From: Sphingomonas sp.
Lineage (GTDB): Bacteria > Pseudomonadota > Alphaproteobacteria > Sphingomonadales > Sphingomonadaceae
Reading direction: 5' to 3'
NCBI RefSeq assembly: GCF_017304635.1
Contig: NZ_JAFKMA010000005.1
Span: 186,001 to 250,000, forward strand
Length of the DNA: 64,000 nt
The first letter of the stretch is position 1; every line of letters begins with the position of its first letter. A model generated the notes under the pieces. The model was not told the DNA's origin. It searched no databases and worked only from the letters and a program-made list of their open reading frames with translations. The position numbers were made by a program, and so were the translations under genes. This document shows, piece after piece, positions 48,303 to 59,610 of this stretch.

Positions 48303-50366
48303 TCATCCCTCAACCCCCAATTGCCACAGCACGAAGGCATGCTCCTCGGCCGCTTCGTACAGGCTGTCGAACCGGCCGGACTTGCCGCCATGGCCCGCGC
48401 CCATGTTGGTCTTGAGCAGCAGGACGTTGTCGTCGGTCTTGGTCGCGCGCAGTTTCGCGGCCCATTTCGCCGGCTCCCAATAGGTTACGCGCGGATCGTT
48501 GAGCCCGCCCGAGATGAACAGCGGCGGATAGGCTTGCGCGGTCACGTTGTCGTAGGGGCTGTACGAACGGATCAGCGCGAACGCCGCTTCGTCCTCGATC
48601 GGGTTGCCCCATTCGGGCCATTCGCCGGGCGTCAGCGGTAGCGACTCGTCGAGCATCGTGTTGAGCACATCGACGAACGGCACGTCGGCGATCACCGCGC
48701 CCCACTGCGCGGGGTCGGAATTGATAACCGCGCCCATCAGTTCGCCGCCCGCCGAGCGGCCCGCGATCGCGATCTTGCCCGCGTCGGTCCAGCCATCCGC
48801 GACCAGCGCCTTCGCTACGTCGACGAAGTCGTTGAAGGTGTTGGCGCGCTTCTCGAGCTTGCCGTCATGATACCATTGCTGGCCGAGATCGTCGCCGCCG
48901 CGGATGTGCGCGATGGCATAGGCGAAGCCGCGGTCTAGCAGGCTCAGGCGCCCGGTCGAGAAGCCCGGCGGAATCGCATAGCCGTAGGCGCCATAGGCGT
49001 AGAGGAACAGCGGCCGGCTGCCGTCCTTCGGGAAGCCGGCAGGATACACGATCGAGACCGGCACCTGCGTCCCGTCGCGCGCGGTGATCTTCAATCGCTC
49101 GGTCGCGTATTTGCCGGCGTCGTAGCCGCTCGGAATCTCCTGGACCTTGAGCGTGGTCATCTTGGCCGTCGCGACGTCGTAGTCGTACACCGTCCCCGGC
49201 GTCACCATCGACTCGTAGCCCAGCCGCAGCACCTGCTGGTCGTATTCGGGATTGTCGCCGAGCCCGGCGGCGTAGCTCGCCTCCGGGAACACGATCCGCT
49301 GCGGCGCGATCGTCGGATCGTACCGGTAGATGTCGATCTGATCGAGCCCGTCCTCGCGTCCGTCCACGACGAAGAAGTCGCGATAGCATTCGACCCCGGT
49401 CATGTAGAAGTGCGCGGAAGGGGCGATCAGCTCGGTCCACTCGCCGGGGCTGGCAATCGGCGCGGTGCACAGCCGCCACATCGGGTCGGTGTCGTTGGTG
49501 TGGATGTAGAGCGTGTCGCCGTGCGTCTCGACAGCATATTCGCGGCCCGCCTTTCGCGGCGCGACGAGGAGGGGTTTCGCCAGCGGATCGCTCGCGGGAA
49601 GCAGATAGACCTCGCTCGTCACATGGTCGCCGGTGCCGATGACGATCCACTGCCGGTCGCTCGTCTCGCTGACCGCGACGCGGAAGCCCTCGTCGGCCTC
49701 CTTGAACAATTCGACATCGCTGTCGATCGGCGTGCCCAGCCGGTGCAGCCTTGCATTGTCCGTCCGCCATTGTTCGTTGGCGAGGCCGTAGAGGAAGCCG
49801 CTGTCGTCGGCGGTCCACACGATCTCCGACAGCATGCCGGGGATGGTGTCGGGCAGGTGTTCGCCGGTCGTCAGGTCCTTGACCCGGATCGTGAAGCGCT
49901 CCGCCCCGCTATCGTCGATCGCATAGGCCAGCAGCTTGCCGTCGTTGCTGACGGCGAACGCGCCGAGCCGGAAATATTCCTTGCCCTCGGCCAGCGCCGG
50001 CTCGTCGAGCAGCAGTTCGTCCGGGCCGGCGCCGTCGACCGGCTTGCGCCACCATTTGCGATACTGGCCGCCGGTCTCGAACGCGGTCCAGTACAGCCAG
50101 TCGCCGTCCTTCTGCGGGACCGAGGAATCGTCCTCCTTGATCCGCGCCTTCATCTCTTCGTACAGCCGGTCGGTCAGCGGCTTGTGCGGTTTCATCACCG
50201 CCTCGAAATAGGCGTTCTCTGCCTCGAGATAGGCGAGCACGTCCGGGTCGGTGACGGTCGGATAGTTCGGGTCCTTCAGCCAGTTCCACGGATCGGAAAT
50301 GGTGACGCCGTGCGTGGTGAATTCGTGCGGGCGCGTGTCGGCGACGGGGGGCGTGGGATCGGTCAT
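48303..50366 (-). CDS. S9 family peptidase, oligopeptidase B type
   Basis: 687 residues. The N-terminal seven-bladed propeller (from about residue 70 to 400) is followed by the catalytic alpha/beta domain with the nucleophile in GRSAGGELMGAV, aspartate in FISGGLNDPRVTYWEP and histidine in NMGAGHGGKSGR. Also visible are PLFLYAYGAYGYAIPPGF and FAYAIAHIRGGDDLGQQWYHDGK. It cleaves short peptides after basic residues in the cytosol. The start is ATG 50366; the long upstream in-frame extension runs through a palindromic repeat. Confidence 0.95.
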   Translation of the reverse strand: MTDPTPPVADTRPHEFTTHGVTISDPWNWLKDPNYPTVTDPDVLAYLEAENAYFEAVMKPHKPLTDRLYEEMKARIKEDDSSVPQKDGDWLYWTAFETGGQYRKWWRKPVDGAGPDELLLDEPALAEGKEYFRLGAFAVSNDGKLLAYAIDDSGAERFTIRVKDLTTGEHLPDTIPGMLSEIVWTADDSGFLYGLANEQWRTDNARLHRLGTPIDSDVELFKEADEGFRVAVSETSDRQWIVIGTGDHVTSEVYLLPASDPLAKPLLVAPRKAGREYAVETHGDTLYIHTNDTDPMWRLCTAPIASPGEWTELIAPSAHFYMTGVECYRDFFVVDGREDGLDQIDIYRYDPTIAPQRIVFPEASYAAGLGDNPEYDQQVLRLGYESMVTPGTVYDYDVATAKMTTLKVQEIPSGYDAGKYATERLKITARDGTQVPVSIVYPAGFPKDGSRPLFLYAYGAYGYAIPPGFSTGRLSLLDRGFAYAIAHIRGGDDLGQQWYHDGKLEKRANTFNDFVDVAKALVADGWTDAGKIAIAGRSAGGELMGAVINSDPAQWGAVIADVPFVDVLNTMLDESLPLTPGEWPEWGNPIEDEAAFALIRSYSPYDNVTAQAYPPLFISGGLNDPRVTYWEPAKWAAKLRATKTDDNVLLLKTNMGAGHGGKSGRFDSLYEAAEEHAFVLWQLGVEG

Positions 50367-50386
50367 GACCGTCCTCCTAGCTTCCT

Positions 50387-50476
50387 CGTCATCCCCGCGA
50401 AAGCGGGGACCCATCTCCCGACCGTGGCGCGCGTTGAAACGATGGATGCTGGGTTCCCGCTTCCGCGGGAATGACG
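50387..50476. repeat. REP-like palindromic element
   Basis: CGTCATCCCCGCGAAAGCGGGGA at the left and TTCCCGCTTCCGCGGGAATGACG at the right. It fills the divergent gap between the S9 peptidase and the MFS gene, ending 14 bp before the latter. Confidence 0.8.
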
Positions 50477-50490
50477 CTAGAGGAAAGGCC

Positions 50491-51848
50491 ATGCCCGCCC
50501 CCCGCCACCCGCAACTTACCCTGCTCGCGACGATCCTCGCCTCCAGTCTGGCGTTCATCGACGGGTCGGTGGTCAATGTCGCCTTGCCCGCGATCGGGCG
50601 CGACCTCGGCGCGGGAGCGGCGGATCTGCAATGGACGATCAACGCGTACCTGCTGCCGCTGTCGGCGCTGCTGCTGCTCGGCGGGGCGGCGGGGGATCAT
50701 GTCGGGCGACGGCGGATGCTGGTCGCGGGGATCGCGCTGTTCGCGGCCGCCTCGCTCGCCTGCGCGCTGGCGCCTGGGCTGGAATATCTGCTCTCCGCTC
50801 GCGTGGTGCAGGGGATCGGCGCGGCGATGCTGATGCCCAACAGCCTGTCGATCCTGGGCCACGCCTTTTCGGGCGAGAAAAAGGGCCGCGCGGTCGGGAC
50901 CTGGGCGGCGGTCGGCGCGATCGCCAGCGCGTTCGGCCCGCCGCTCGGCGGCTGGCTGGTCGATGCGGTCGGCTGGCGCGCGATCTTCTACATCAACCTG
51001 CCGGTGGCGGCACTCGGCATCGCCATCGCGCTCGCGGCGGTCGAGGAAAGCGGGCGCGGCGAGCAGCCGCTCGACTGGCGCGGCGCGGCGCTGGCGACGG
51101 TGGCGCTGGGCGCGTTGACCTGGGCGCTGACCGCATGGTCGAGCGAGCGAGTGATGACCGGGCCGGCCTGGATCGGCCTCGCGGTCGGAATCGTCACCCT
51201 GGCGGCGTTCGTCCTGGCCGAGCATCGCCGTGGCGACGCGGCCATGATGCCGCTCGCCCTGTTCGGGACGAAGGCGTTCGTAGGGCTGACGGTCTACACC
51301 TTCCTGCTCTACGGCGCGCTCGGCGGGCTGATCGTGCTGCTGCCCTACGTCCTCATCACGACCGCGAGCTATTCGCCGTTCCAGGCGGGGATCGCGCTGT
51401 TGCCCTTCTCGGTCGGGTCGGGCTGGGGTCGCGAGTGATGGGCGGGCTGACCGAGCGGATCGGGCCGCGCTGGCCGCTGACGATCGGGCCGCTGGTGGTG
51501 GCGGGCGGGTTCGCGCTGATGCTGCTGGTCGGGAGCGGCGGAAGCTATTGGAGCTGCGTCCTGCCCGGCATGGCGGCGATCGCGCTCGGCATGGCGGCGG
51601 CGGTCGCGCCGCTGACGACCGCGGTGCTGTCGTCGGTCGACGACGACCACACCGGCACCGCGTCCGGTTTCAATAGCGCGATCGCGCGCACCGGCGGCCT
51701 GATCGCGACCGCCTCGACCGGCGCGGTGATCGCGGCGAGCGGGGCGGCGCTGATCGGCGCGTTCCATGTCGCCGCGCTCGTCGCGGCGGCGCTGGCGGTA
51801 GGAGCGGCGGCGGCGGCGTTCGCCAGCCTGGGTGAGAAGCGGCCGTAA
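50491..51848 (+). pseudogene. MFS transporter (DHA2 type), frameshifted
   Basis: The first frame (50491-51438, 315 residues) has LAFIDGSVVNVALPAIGRDLG, GDHVGRRRMLVAGI, RVVQGIGAAMLMPNSLSI and AVGAIASAFGPPLGGWL, typical of 14-helix drug exporters. It stops after LLPFSVGSGWGRE at TGA 51436. The rest of the transporter continues in another frame (GLGSRVMGGLTERIGPRWPL to SLGEKRP at 51848). One base missing near 51416-51425 would explain this; adding one gives 452 residues. ATG 51438 overlaps the stop by one base, so a split translation is possible. AGGAAAGG lies before ATG 50491. Confidence 0.8.
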
Positions 51849-51927
51849 CCTCGCATCGACGCGGGACGAGACCGCCGCTCGACTTCTCCAAGGTCGTCGC
51901 GGTAAGGGGCGCGCCAAGGAGAGAATG

Positions 51928-53724
51928 ATGTCCACTTATGCCGACCGCCTGAACGCGTTGCGCGACCAGCTCAAGCGCGACCGCCTCGACGGGTTCGTCG
52001 TGCCGCTGACCGACGAGCACATGTCCGAATATGTCGGCGCCTATGCGCAGCGGCTGGGCTGGCTGACCGGGTTCCAGGGGTCGGCCGGGACCGCCGTCGT
52101 GCTGCCGGCGGAGGCCGCGATCTTCACCGACGGCCGCTATACGCTCCAGGTTCGCGAACAGGTCGACGGCGGCGCCTGGCAATATGTCGACGTGCCGGCG
52201 ACGAGCGTATCGGCATGGCTCGGCGAGCATGCAGGGCAGGGCGCGCGGATCGGCTACGACCCGTGGCTCCATACTTCGGCCTGGGTGGCGGAAGCGTCGA
52301 AGGCGCTGGCGGCGAAGGGGGCCGACCTGGTCGCGGTCGATACCAACCCGGTCGATGCGATCTGGCCCGACCGTCCGGCGCCGTCGCTCGCCCGGCTGGA
52401 GGTACAGTCCGACAAGCATGCCGGCAAGTCCTCGGCCGCGAAACGCGCCGAGATCGCCGACTGGCTGGCGGGCGAAAAGGCCGATGCGGTGGTGCTGTCG
52501 GCGCTCGATTCGATCGCCTGGGCGCTCAACGTGCGTGGGGCCGACGTCGATCACACGCCGGTCGCGCTGGCCTATGCCATCGCGCAGAGCGACGGGACGC
52601 TCGACCTCTATGTCGCGCCGGAAAAGATGAGCGAGAACGTCGCCGCGCATCTCGGCAATGCGGTGCGAGTCCACGACCGCCGCGACTTCGCGCCGTCGCT
52701 GTCCCGCTATGCCGGCAAGCGGGTCGCCGCCGATCCGGAGCGCGCGGTGGCGGCGATCTTCGACGGATTGAAGGCGGGCGGCGCGACCGTGCTCGCGGTG
52801 CGCGATCCGGTCGTGTTGGCCAAGGCGATTAAGAACGCGGCGGAGACTGCCGGGCATCGCGCCGCCAGCGTGCGCGACGGCGCCGCGGTGACGCGCTTCC
52901 TCAAATGGTGCGAGGAAACCTTTCCCGGCGGCGGCGAGACCGAGTTGAGCGCGGCGGCCAAGTTGCAGGCGTTGCGCGAGGCGACCGGCGCGCTGAAGGA
53001 TTTGAGCTTCGAGACGATCTCGGCGACCGGCGCGCACGGCGCCAGCCCGCATTACAAGGTGACCGAGCAGTCCAACGCGCCGATCGAACCCGGTCAGCTC
53101 TATCTGATCGATTCGGGCGGCCAATATGCCGATGGGACCACCGACCTGACCCGCGTGGTGCCGGTCGGCGAGCCGAGCGCGGAGATGGTCGATCGCTTCA
53201 CCCGCGTGCTGCAAGGCCATATCGCGCTCGCCGCGGCGGTGTTCCCGGACGGGACCAATGGCGGCCAGCTCGACAGCTTCGCGCGGCGGCCGCTGTGGGA
53301 AGTGGGGCTCGATTTCGCGCATGGCACCGGCCACGGCGTCGGCAGCTACCTGTCGGTGCACGAGGGGCCGCAGCGGATCGCGAAGCCCAATTATCCGGGC
53401 GGCGGCCCGTCGGAGCCGATCCGCGTCGGCATGATAATCTCGAACGAGCCCGGTTATTACAAAGCGGGCGAATACGGCATCCGCATCGAGAACCTGATCC
53501 TGGTCGAGCCGCGCGACATTCCCGGCGCCGAATCGCCGATGATGGGGTTCGAGACGCTGACTTACGCCCCGATCGAGCGGCGGTTGATCGATCCGAGCCT
53601 GCTGACGCCGGCGGAACGCGCATGGCTCGACACCTATCATGCCACGGTGCTCGACGCGCTCGGGCCGGAACTGGACCCGGCGGAACGCGCCTGGCTGCTG
53701 GAGAAATGCGCCCCGATCGCATAA
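51928..53724 (+). CDS. Xaa-Pro aminopeptidase (M24B)
   Basis: 598 residues, three-domain form: two creatinase-like N-terminal domains and the pita-bread catalytic domain. Metal ligands lie in YLIDSGGQYADGTTDLTRV (two aspartates), FAHGTGHGVG (histidine), NEPGYYKAGEYGIRIEN (two glutamates). It removes N-terminal residues ahead of proline. ATG 51928 is preferred over 51925 because AAGGAG ends 6 bp upstream. It follows the broken transporter by 79 bp. Confidence 0.95.
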   Translation: MSTYADRLNALRDQLKRDRLDGFVVPLTDEHMSEYVGAYAQRLGWLTGFQGSAGTAVVLPAEAAIFTDGRYTLQVREQVDGGAWQYVDVPATSVSAWLGEHAGQGARIGYDPWLHTSAWVAEASKALAAKGADLVAVDTNPVDAIWPDRPAPSLARLEVQSDKHAGKSSAAKRAEIADWLAGEKADAVVLSALDSIAWALNVRGADVDHTPVALAYAIAQSDGTLDLYVAPEKMSENVAAHLGNAVRVHDRRDFAPSLSRYAGKRVAADPERAVAAIFDGLKAGGATVLAVRDPVVLAKAIKNAAETAGHRAASVRDGAAVTRFLKWCEETFPGGGETELSAAAKLQALREATGALKDLSFETISATGAHGASPHYKVTEQSNAPIEPGQLYLIDSGGQYADGTTDLTRVVPVGEPSAEMVDRFTRVLQGHIALAAAVFPDGTNGGQLDSFARRPLWEVGLDFAHGTGHGVGSYLSVHEGPQRIAKPNYPGGGPSEPIRVGMIISNEPGYYKAGEYGIRIENLILVEPRDIPGAESPMMGFETLTYAPIERRLIDPSLLTPAERAWLDTYHATVLDALGPELDPAERAWLLEKCAPIA

Positions 53725-53749
53725 TTCCCTCTCCCGTTGGGAGAGGGAG

Positions 53750-55840
<2,091 letters not shown>

Positions 55841-55910
55841 CTTGGGTGCCAAGATGGCGGGAATGCGCTGCTTTGCAACAAATTCTTGGCCGGTCGCGCT
55901 CGCCGGACGA

Positions 55911-55944
55911 AAAGAGACCGGCCGCGACGGTTCGCCGCGGCCGG
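55911..55944 (-). terminator. Rho-independent terminator of the CC_3452-type gene
   Basis: A 9-bp perfect stem CCGGCCGCG/CGCGGCCGG (55918-55926, 55936-55944) with a 9-base loop is followed, on the minus strand, by TCTCTTTTC. It lies 12 bp past the stop at 55957, separating it from the Rel/SpoT gene. Confidence 0.8.
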
Positions 55945-55956
55945 CCCGAGGGGAGC

Positions 55957-56274
55957 TTACTGCGCCTTGGCGTTGCACTTCGTCAGCGAGGCGTCGTCGA
56001 ACGCCTGGCCGCCGACGGTGAACGCGTTCAGCTTGCCGACGCGCTGCGCGACGAGCTGGCACAGCACCATGTCGCGCTCCGGCGCCTTGGCGGCGGTGAA
56101 GGCGCCGTCGCGGAATTTCCACACGGTGTCATGGGTAATCATGCTGGTCTTGGTCGGGACGGCCGTCGGGGTGGCGACATAATAGCCGCTGGTGGCCGGG
56201 GCGGCGGCGGCGATCCCGGCGCCGAACAGCGGCGCGGCGGCGAGCGCGGCGAGAATCCTGGTATAGCGGGACAT
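55957..56274 (-). CDS. Secreted CC_3452-type protein lacking the usual cysteine pair
   Basis: 105 residues. A signal peptide (MSRYTRILAALAAAPLFGAGIAAAA) is followed by YYVATPTAVPTKTSMITHDTVWKFRDGAFTAAKAPERDMVLCQLVAQRVGKLNAF and a tail KCNAKAQ. This agrees with the CC_3452 family as I remember it. Most remembered members read WKCxDGxCxA; here both cysteines are replaced (WKFRDGAFTA). The remaining cysteines (VLCQLVA, LTKCNA) are kept. Function is unknown; periplasmic. It is divergent from the HxlR gene. Confidence 0.75.
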   Translation of the reverse strand: MSRYTRILAALAAAPLFGAGIAAAAPATSGYYVATPTAVPTKTSMITHDTVWKFRDGAFTAAKAPERDMVLCQLVAQRVGKLNAFTVGGQAFDDASLTKCNAKAQ

Positions 56275-56293
56275 GTTTTCCTCCTTCTACGGT

Positions 56294-56349
56294 GCAACGC
56301 ACAATAGGTTGCGAATCGCCACCTACGCCGATAGGTTGCGACTTGCAAC
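56294..56349. promoter_or_regulatory. Candidate HxlR operator cluster
   Basis: Four GTTGC/GCAAC half-sites lie in the divergent gap: GCAAC 56294-56298, GTTGC 56308-56312, GTTGC 56335-56339 and GCAAC 56345-56349. The last pair forms GGTTGCGACTTGCAACC, and ATAGGTTGCGA occurs twice 27 bp apart. HxlR-type winged-helix dimers bind such inverted repeats and commonly control a divergent gene. Confidence 0.55.
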
Positions 56350-56429
56350 CAGAATTTTCCCCAACCGCTTCAAGGCATTTTCATGACAGTCGAAATCGGA
56401 TACGTTGCGTCGAAACGAGAGGAATTCTG

Positions 56430-56927
56430 ATGGGCGGACACCTCAGGGAACCGCTGCGCGACCTGGTCGAATGCAGTCTGCCTGCCGCGCTCGAGGTGAT
56501 GGGGGAGCGCTGGTCGTTCATGATCCTGCGTGCCGCGTTCAACGGCCTCCATCATTTCGAGGAGTTCCAGTCCGAGCTCGGGATCGCGCGCAACATACTG
56601 GCCAACCGGCTGGGGCGGCTGGTCGAGCACGGCATCCTGACGCGCGACGCGCTGCCCGAGGATCGCCGCAAGATCCAGTATATGCTGACGGAGAAGGGCC
56701 TCGCCCTGCTGCCGACGATGGTCGCGTTGCGGCAATGGGGCGAGCGCTGGGAGACGGGCGTGCCGGCGAGCCCGGTGCTGGTCGATGCGCGCGACATGCG
56801 CCGCATCCAGCCGGTCCAGGTCCTGTCGCACGACGGCCGCCCGCTGTCGTGCAAGGGCGACCTCCACTGGGCGCTGCCCGAGGACGTGGTCGGCGAGAAC
56901 GAACCGTTGCAACAGGCGGCGGAGTGA
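56430..56927 (+). CDS. HxlR family transcriptional regulator
   Basis: 165 residues. The HxlR winged-helix domain has CSLPAALEVMGERWSFMILRAAFNGLHHFEEFQSELGIARNILANRLGRLVEHGIL and RKIQYMLTEKGLALLPTMVALRQWGERW. A C-terminal extension of about 50 residues (RRIQPVQVLSHDGRPL) is present. The start is ATG 56430 with AGAGG upstream; earlier in-frame codons extend through the operator region. It probably controls itself and the divergent secreted protein. Confidence 0.92.
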   Translation: MGGHLREPLRDLVECSLPAALEVMGERWSFMILRAAFNGLHHFEEFQSELGIARNILANRLGRLVEHGILTRDALPEDRRKIQYMLTEKGLALLPTMVALRQWGERWETGVPASPVLVDARDMRRIQPVQVLSHDGRPLSCKGDLHWALPEDVVGENEPLQQAAE

Positions 56928-56956
56928 TCGTCGCTCCGCTCGCAGCGACGGATTAA

Positions 56957-57376
56957 TTAGCCGACCAGCGTCTCCAGAAACGCGCGGACGTCGCCCGCCA
57001 GCGGAACGGGCTGGCCGGTCGGCAGGTGGACATTCACCACCACCATCTCGATCCGTGTATGCAGCACGCCGGTCGTCGCATGGCGCAGCTCGAATGTCTG
57101 AGTCAGGCTGCTCGTCCCGATCCGCGCGATCCGTACCGCCGCCTCGACCGTGTCGCCGAGCACGAAGGGTTTCAGGTAATCGATCGCGGTATGGCGGACA
57201 TGGAACTCGGTTTCCGACCACGCCGTGCCCAGCGCGGCGGCGATGCCGGTCCATTCCCAGAACTCGGTGACTGCGACGTCGGCATATTCGAGGTAGCGCG
57301 AGTTGAACACCACCTTCTGCCCGTCGATCTCGGCATAGCGGACGCGGAAACGAGTCGAGAAGGGCGCGGCGCTCAT
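56957..57376 (-). CDS. acyl-CoA thioesterase, YbgC-like hotdog fold
   Basis: 139 residues from ATG 57376. The signature FRVRYAEIDGQKVVFNSRYLEYADVAVTEFWEW carries the catalytic aspartate; FHVRHTAIDYLKPFVLGDTV and the rest follow. It overlaps the TauE stop by 4 bp (ATGA), so the two genes are coupled, although no functional link is known. Confidence 0.9.
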   Translation of the reverse strand: MSAAPFSTRFRVRYAEIDGQKVVFNSRYLEYADVAVTEFWEWTGIAAALGTAWSETEFHVRHTAIDYLKPFVLGDTVEAAVRIARIGTSSLTQTFELRHATTGVLHTRIEMVVVNVHLPTGQPVPLAGDVRAFLETLVG

Positions 57377-58152
57377 CCGGCCACCAGCTTCCAGCCGACG
57401 ATCATCAGCACCACCGCCAGGATCGGCGACAGGATGCGGTCGGAAATGCGGCTGGCGACGATGCTGCCGACGATGATGCCCGGCACCGATCCGACCAGCA
57501 GCGAGACCAGCAGACTGCCGTCGACCGATCCCAGCCACCAATGCCCGATCCCGGCGAGCAGGGTCAACGGCACGGCATGCGCGATGTCCGATCCGACCAG
57601 CCGGCTGATCGGCAACCGCGGATAGAGCACTAGCAGCGCCGTCATGCCGAGCGCGCCGGCCCCGACCGAGGTCAGCGATACCAGCACGCCGAGCAGCGCA
57701 CCGAGCGCGATCGTCCACCCTGCCGCGCGCCGCTCCGTCCCTTCGCCGAGTCGCGGCGTCAGCCAGCCGACAATGCGCGCGCGGAAGAAGGTCGCCAGCC
57801 CCGACAGCATCAACGCGATGCCGAGCACGACCGAGATCGTCATGCTGGTGTCGCGCGCCGTCATCCCGGCATGGCCGAGCACCAGCAACGTCAGGATCGC
57901 CGCCGGCACGCTGCCCATCGCCAGCCGCGCGACCACGCGCCACTCGACCGTCCCGCGCCAGCCATGGACGGTAGTGCCGACGGTTTTGGTCGCGGAGGCG
58001 TAGAGCAGGTCCGTCCCGACCGCCGTCGCGGGATGGAACCCGAACACCAGCACCAGCAAAGGCGTCATCAACGACCCGCCGCCGACCCCCGTCAGCCCGA
58101 CGACCAGCCCGACCAGCACCCCGGCGAGCGAATAGAGCGGGTTGATGGTCAT
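57373..58152 (-). CDS. TauE/SafE family membrane transporter
   Basis: 259 residues with eight hydrophobic segments. N-terminal LYSLAGVLVGLVVGLTGVGGGSLMTPLLVLVFGFHPATAVGTDLLYASATKTVGT is the family hallmark, repeated in the second half as TSVGAGALGMTALLVLYP..ISRLVGSDIAHAV. It may export sulfite or organosulfonates; the substrate is not determined. Confidence 0.92.
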   Translation of the reverse strand: MTINPLYSLAGVLVGLVVGLTGVGGGSLMTPLLVLVFGFHPATAVGTDLLYASATKTVGTTVHGWRGTVEWRVVARLAMGSVPAAILTLLVLGHAGMTARDTSMTISVVLGIALMLSGLATFFRARIVGWLTPRLGEGTERRAAGWTIALGALLGVLVSLTSVGAGALGMTALLVLYPRLPISRLVGSDIAHAVPLTLLAGIGHWWLGSVDGSLLVSLLVGSVPGIIVGSIVASRISDRILSPILAVVLMIVGWKLVAG

Positions 58153-58171
58153 GCGATAGTCGTGAAGTTGG

Positions 58172-58253
58172 CCGTGCTCCTGCGCACGCAGGAGCCCAGG
58201 GTTACGAGCGATCCGCTTCGTCCCCTGGATTCCTGCTTTCGCAGGAATACGGT
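58172..58253. repeat. Palindromic repeat, two hairpins
   Basis: GCTCCTGCGCACGCAGGAGC (58176-58195) and ATTCCTGCTTTCGCAGGAAT (58229-58248) are two perfect hairpins, with CCAGGG/CCCTGG between. It resembles the REP-like elements but with CCTGC arms. It lies between the aminotransferase and TauE genes. Confidence 0.75.
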
Positions 58254-58282
58254 TCTATCGACGATCGAGCGATCCAACAGCC

Positions 58283-59491
58283 TCAGCCCGCGCCCTGCGT
58301 CGGCGTGTTGACGCCCATCGATTGCAGGTAGCGCTTCACGTTGCGCGCGGCCTGGCGCAGGCGCTGTTCGTTCTCGACCAAAGCGATCCGCACGAAGCCC
58401 TCGCCATTCTCGCCATACCCCACACCCGGCGCGACCGCGACCTTGGCCTGGGTCAGCAATTGCTTGGAGAACTCTAGGCTGCCGAGATGGGCGAGCGCCG
58501 GGGGTAGCGGGGCCCAGGCGAACATGCTCGCGCGCGGCGCCGGAATGTCCCAGCCGGCGCGGCCGAAGCTTTCGACCAGCACGTCGCGGCGCTTGTGATA
58601 GAGCAGGCGGTTCGCCTCGACGATGTCCTGCGGGCCGTTCAAGGCGGCGCACGCCGCCGCCTGGATCGGGGTGAACGCGCCGTAATCGAGGTACGACTTC
58701 ACCCGCGTCATCGCCGCGATCAATCCGGCGTTGCCGACCGCGAAGCCGATCCGCCACCCCGCCATCGAATAGGTCTTGGACAGCGAGGTGAATTCGACCG
58801 CAACGTCCTTCGCGCCCGGCACTTGCAGGATCGAGACGGTCGGCTTGCCGTCGTAATAGAGCTCCGAATACGCCAGGTCGCTCAGCACCCACACATTGTT
58901 CTCGCGCGCCCAGGCGACGAGGCGTTCGTAGAAAGCGAGGTCGACCGTCTCCGCGGTCGGGTTCGACGGATAATTGACCACGAGCACGCTCGGCCGCGGC
59001 ACGGTGAAGGCGATCGCGCGTTCGAGGCTCTCGAAATAGGCTTCGTCGGGCGTGGTCGGCACCGCGCGGATCGTCGCACCGGCGATGATGAAGCCGAACG
59101 TGTGGATCGGGTAGCTCGGGTTGGGCGCCAGCACGACGTCGCCCGGCGCGGTGATCGCGGTGGCGAGGCTGGCCAACCCCTCCTTCGATCCCATCGTCAC
59201 TACCACCTCGCGCTCGGGATCGAGCTCGACCCCGAAGCGGCGGGCGTAATAATTGGCCTGCGCGCGGCGGAGGCCCGGAATGCCCTTCGACTGCGAATAG
59301 CCGTGCGCGTCGGGCTTCTGCGCGACCTCGACCAGTTTCTCGATGACGTGCGGCGGCGGCGGCAGATCGGGGTTGCCCATGCCCAGGTCGATAATGTCCT
59401 CGCCGCCCGCGCGCGCTGCCGCGCGCATGCCGTTGACTTCGGCGATGACGTAGGGCGGCAGCCGCTTGATGCGGTAAAATTCCTCGGACAT
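58283..59491 (-). CDS. class I/II PLP aminotransferase (AlaC-like)
   Basis: 402 residues. Signatures: IIDLGMGNPDLPPPPHVIEKLVEVA, GYSQSKGIPGLRRAQANYY, VVNYPSNPTAETVDLAFYERLVAWAREN, SDLAYSELYYDG and the PLP lysine in SLSKTYSMAGWRIGFAVG. It most resembles alanine/glutamate-pyruvate (AlaC) or LL-DAP-type aminotransferases. The start is ATG 59491 (MSEEFYRIKRLPPYV); an in-frame ATG at 59539 would extend into the PhaR-like boxes. Confidence 0.9.
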   Translation of the reverse strand: MSEEFYRIKRLPPYVIAEVNGMRAAARAGGEDIIDLGMGNPDLPPPPHVIEKLVEVAQKPDAHGYSQSKGIPGLRRAQANYYARRFGVELDPEREVVVTMGSKEGLASLATAITAPGDVVLAPNPSYPIHTFGFIIAGATIRAVPTTPDEAYFESLERAIAFTVPRPSVLVVNYPSNPTAETVDLAFYERLVAWARENNVWVLSDLAYSELYYDGKPTVSILQVPGAKDVAVEFTSLSKTYSMAGWRIGFAVGNAGLIAAMTRVKSYLDYGAFTPIQAAACAALNGPQDIVEANRLLYHKRRDVLVESFGRAGWDIPAPRASMFAWAPLPPALAHLGSLEFSKQLLTQAKVAVAPGVGYGENGEGFVRIALVENEQRLRQAARNVKRYLQSMGVNTPTQGAG

Positions 59492-59499
59492 GGCGGCGC

Positions 59500-59583
59500 T
59501 TTGCACTGCGGCGTGCGTTTGCGAAAGTGCAAATGGCACCGGGCGAAACTATCGTGCGCCGGTTCGCCGCCGACGTGCAAATG
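59500..59583. promoter_or_regulatory. Candidate PhaR-like boxes upstream of phaC
   Basis: TTTGCACT (59500-59507) and AGTGCAAA (59526-59533) form a perfect 8-bp inverted repeat, and a third GTGCAAATG starts at 59575. The sequences share TGCACT/AGTGCA with the phasin boxes. PhaR represses phasin and PHA genes by binding TGC-rich dyads. Confidence 0.55.
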
Positions 59584-59610
59584 TCACGCGGATCGATTAG
59601 GAGTTGGACG

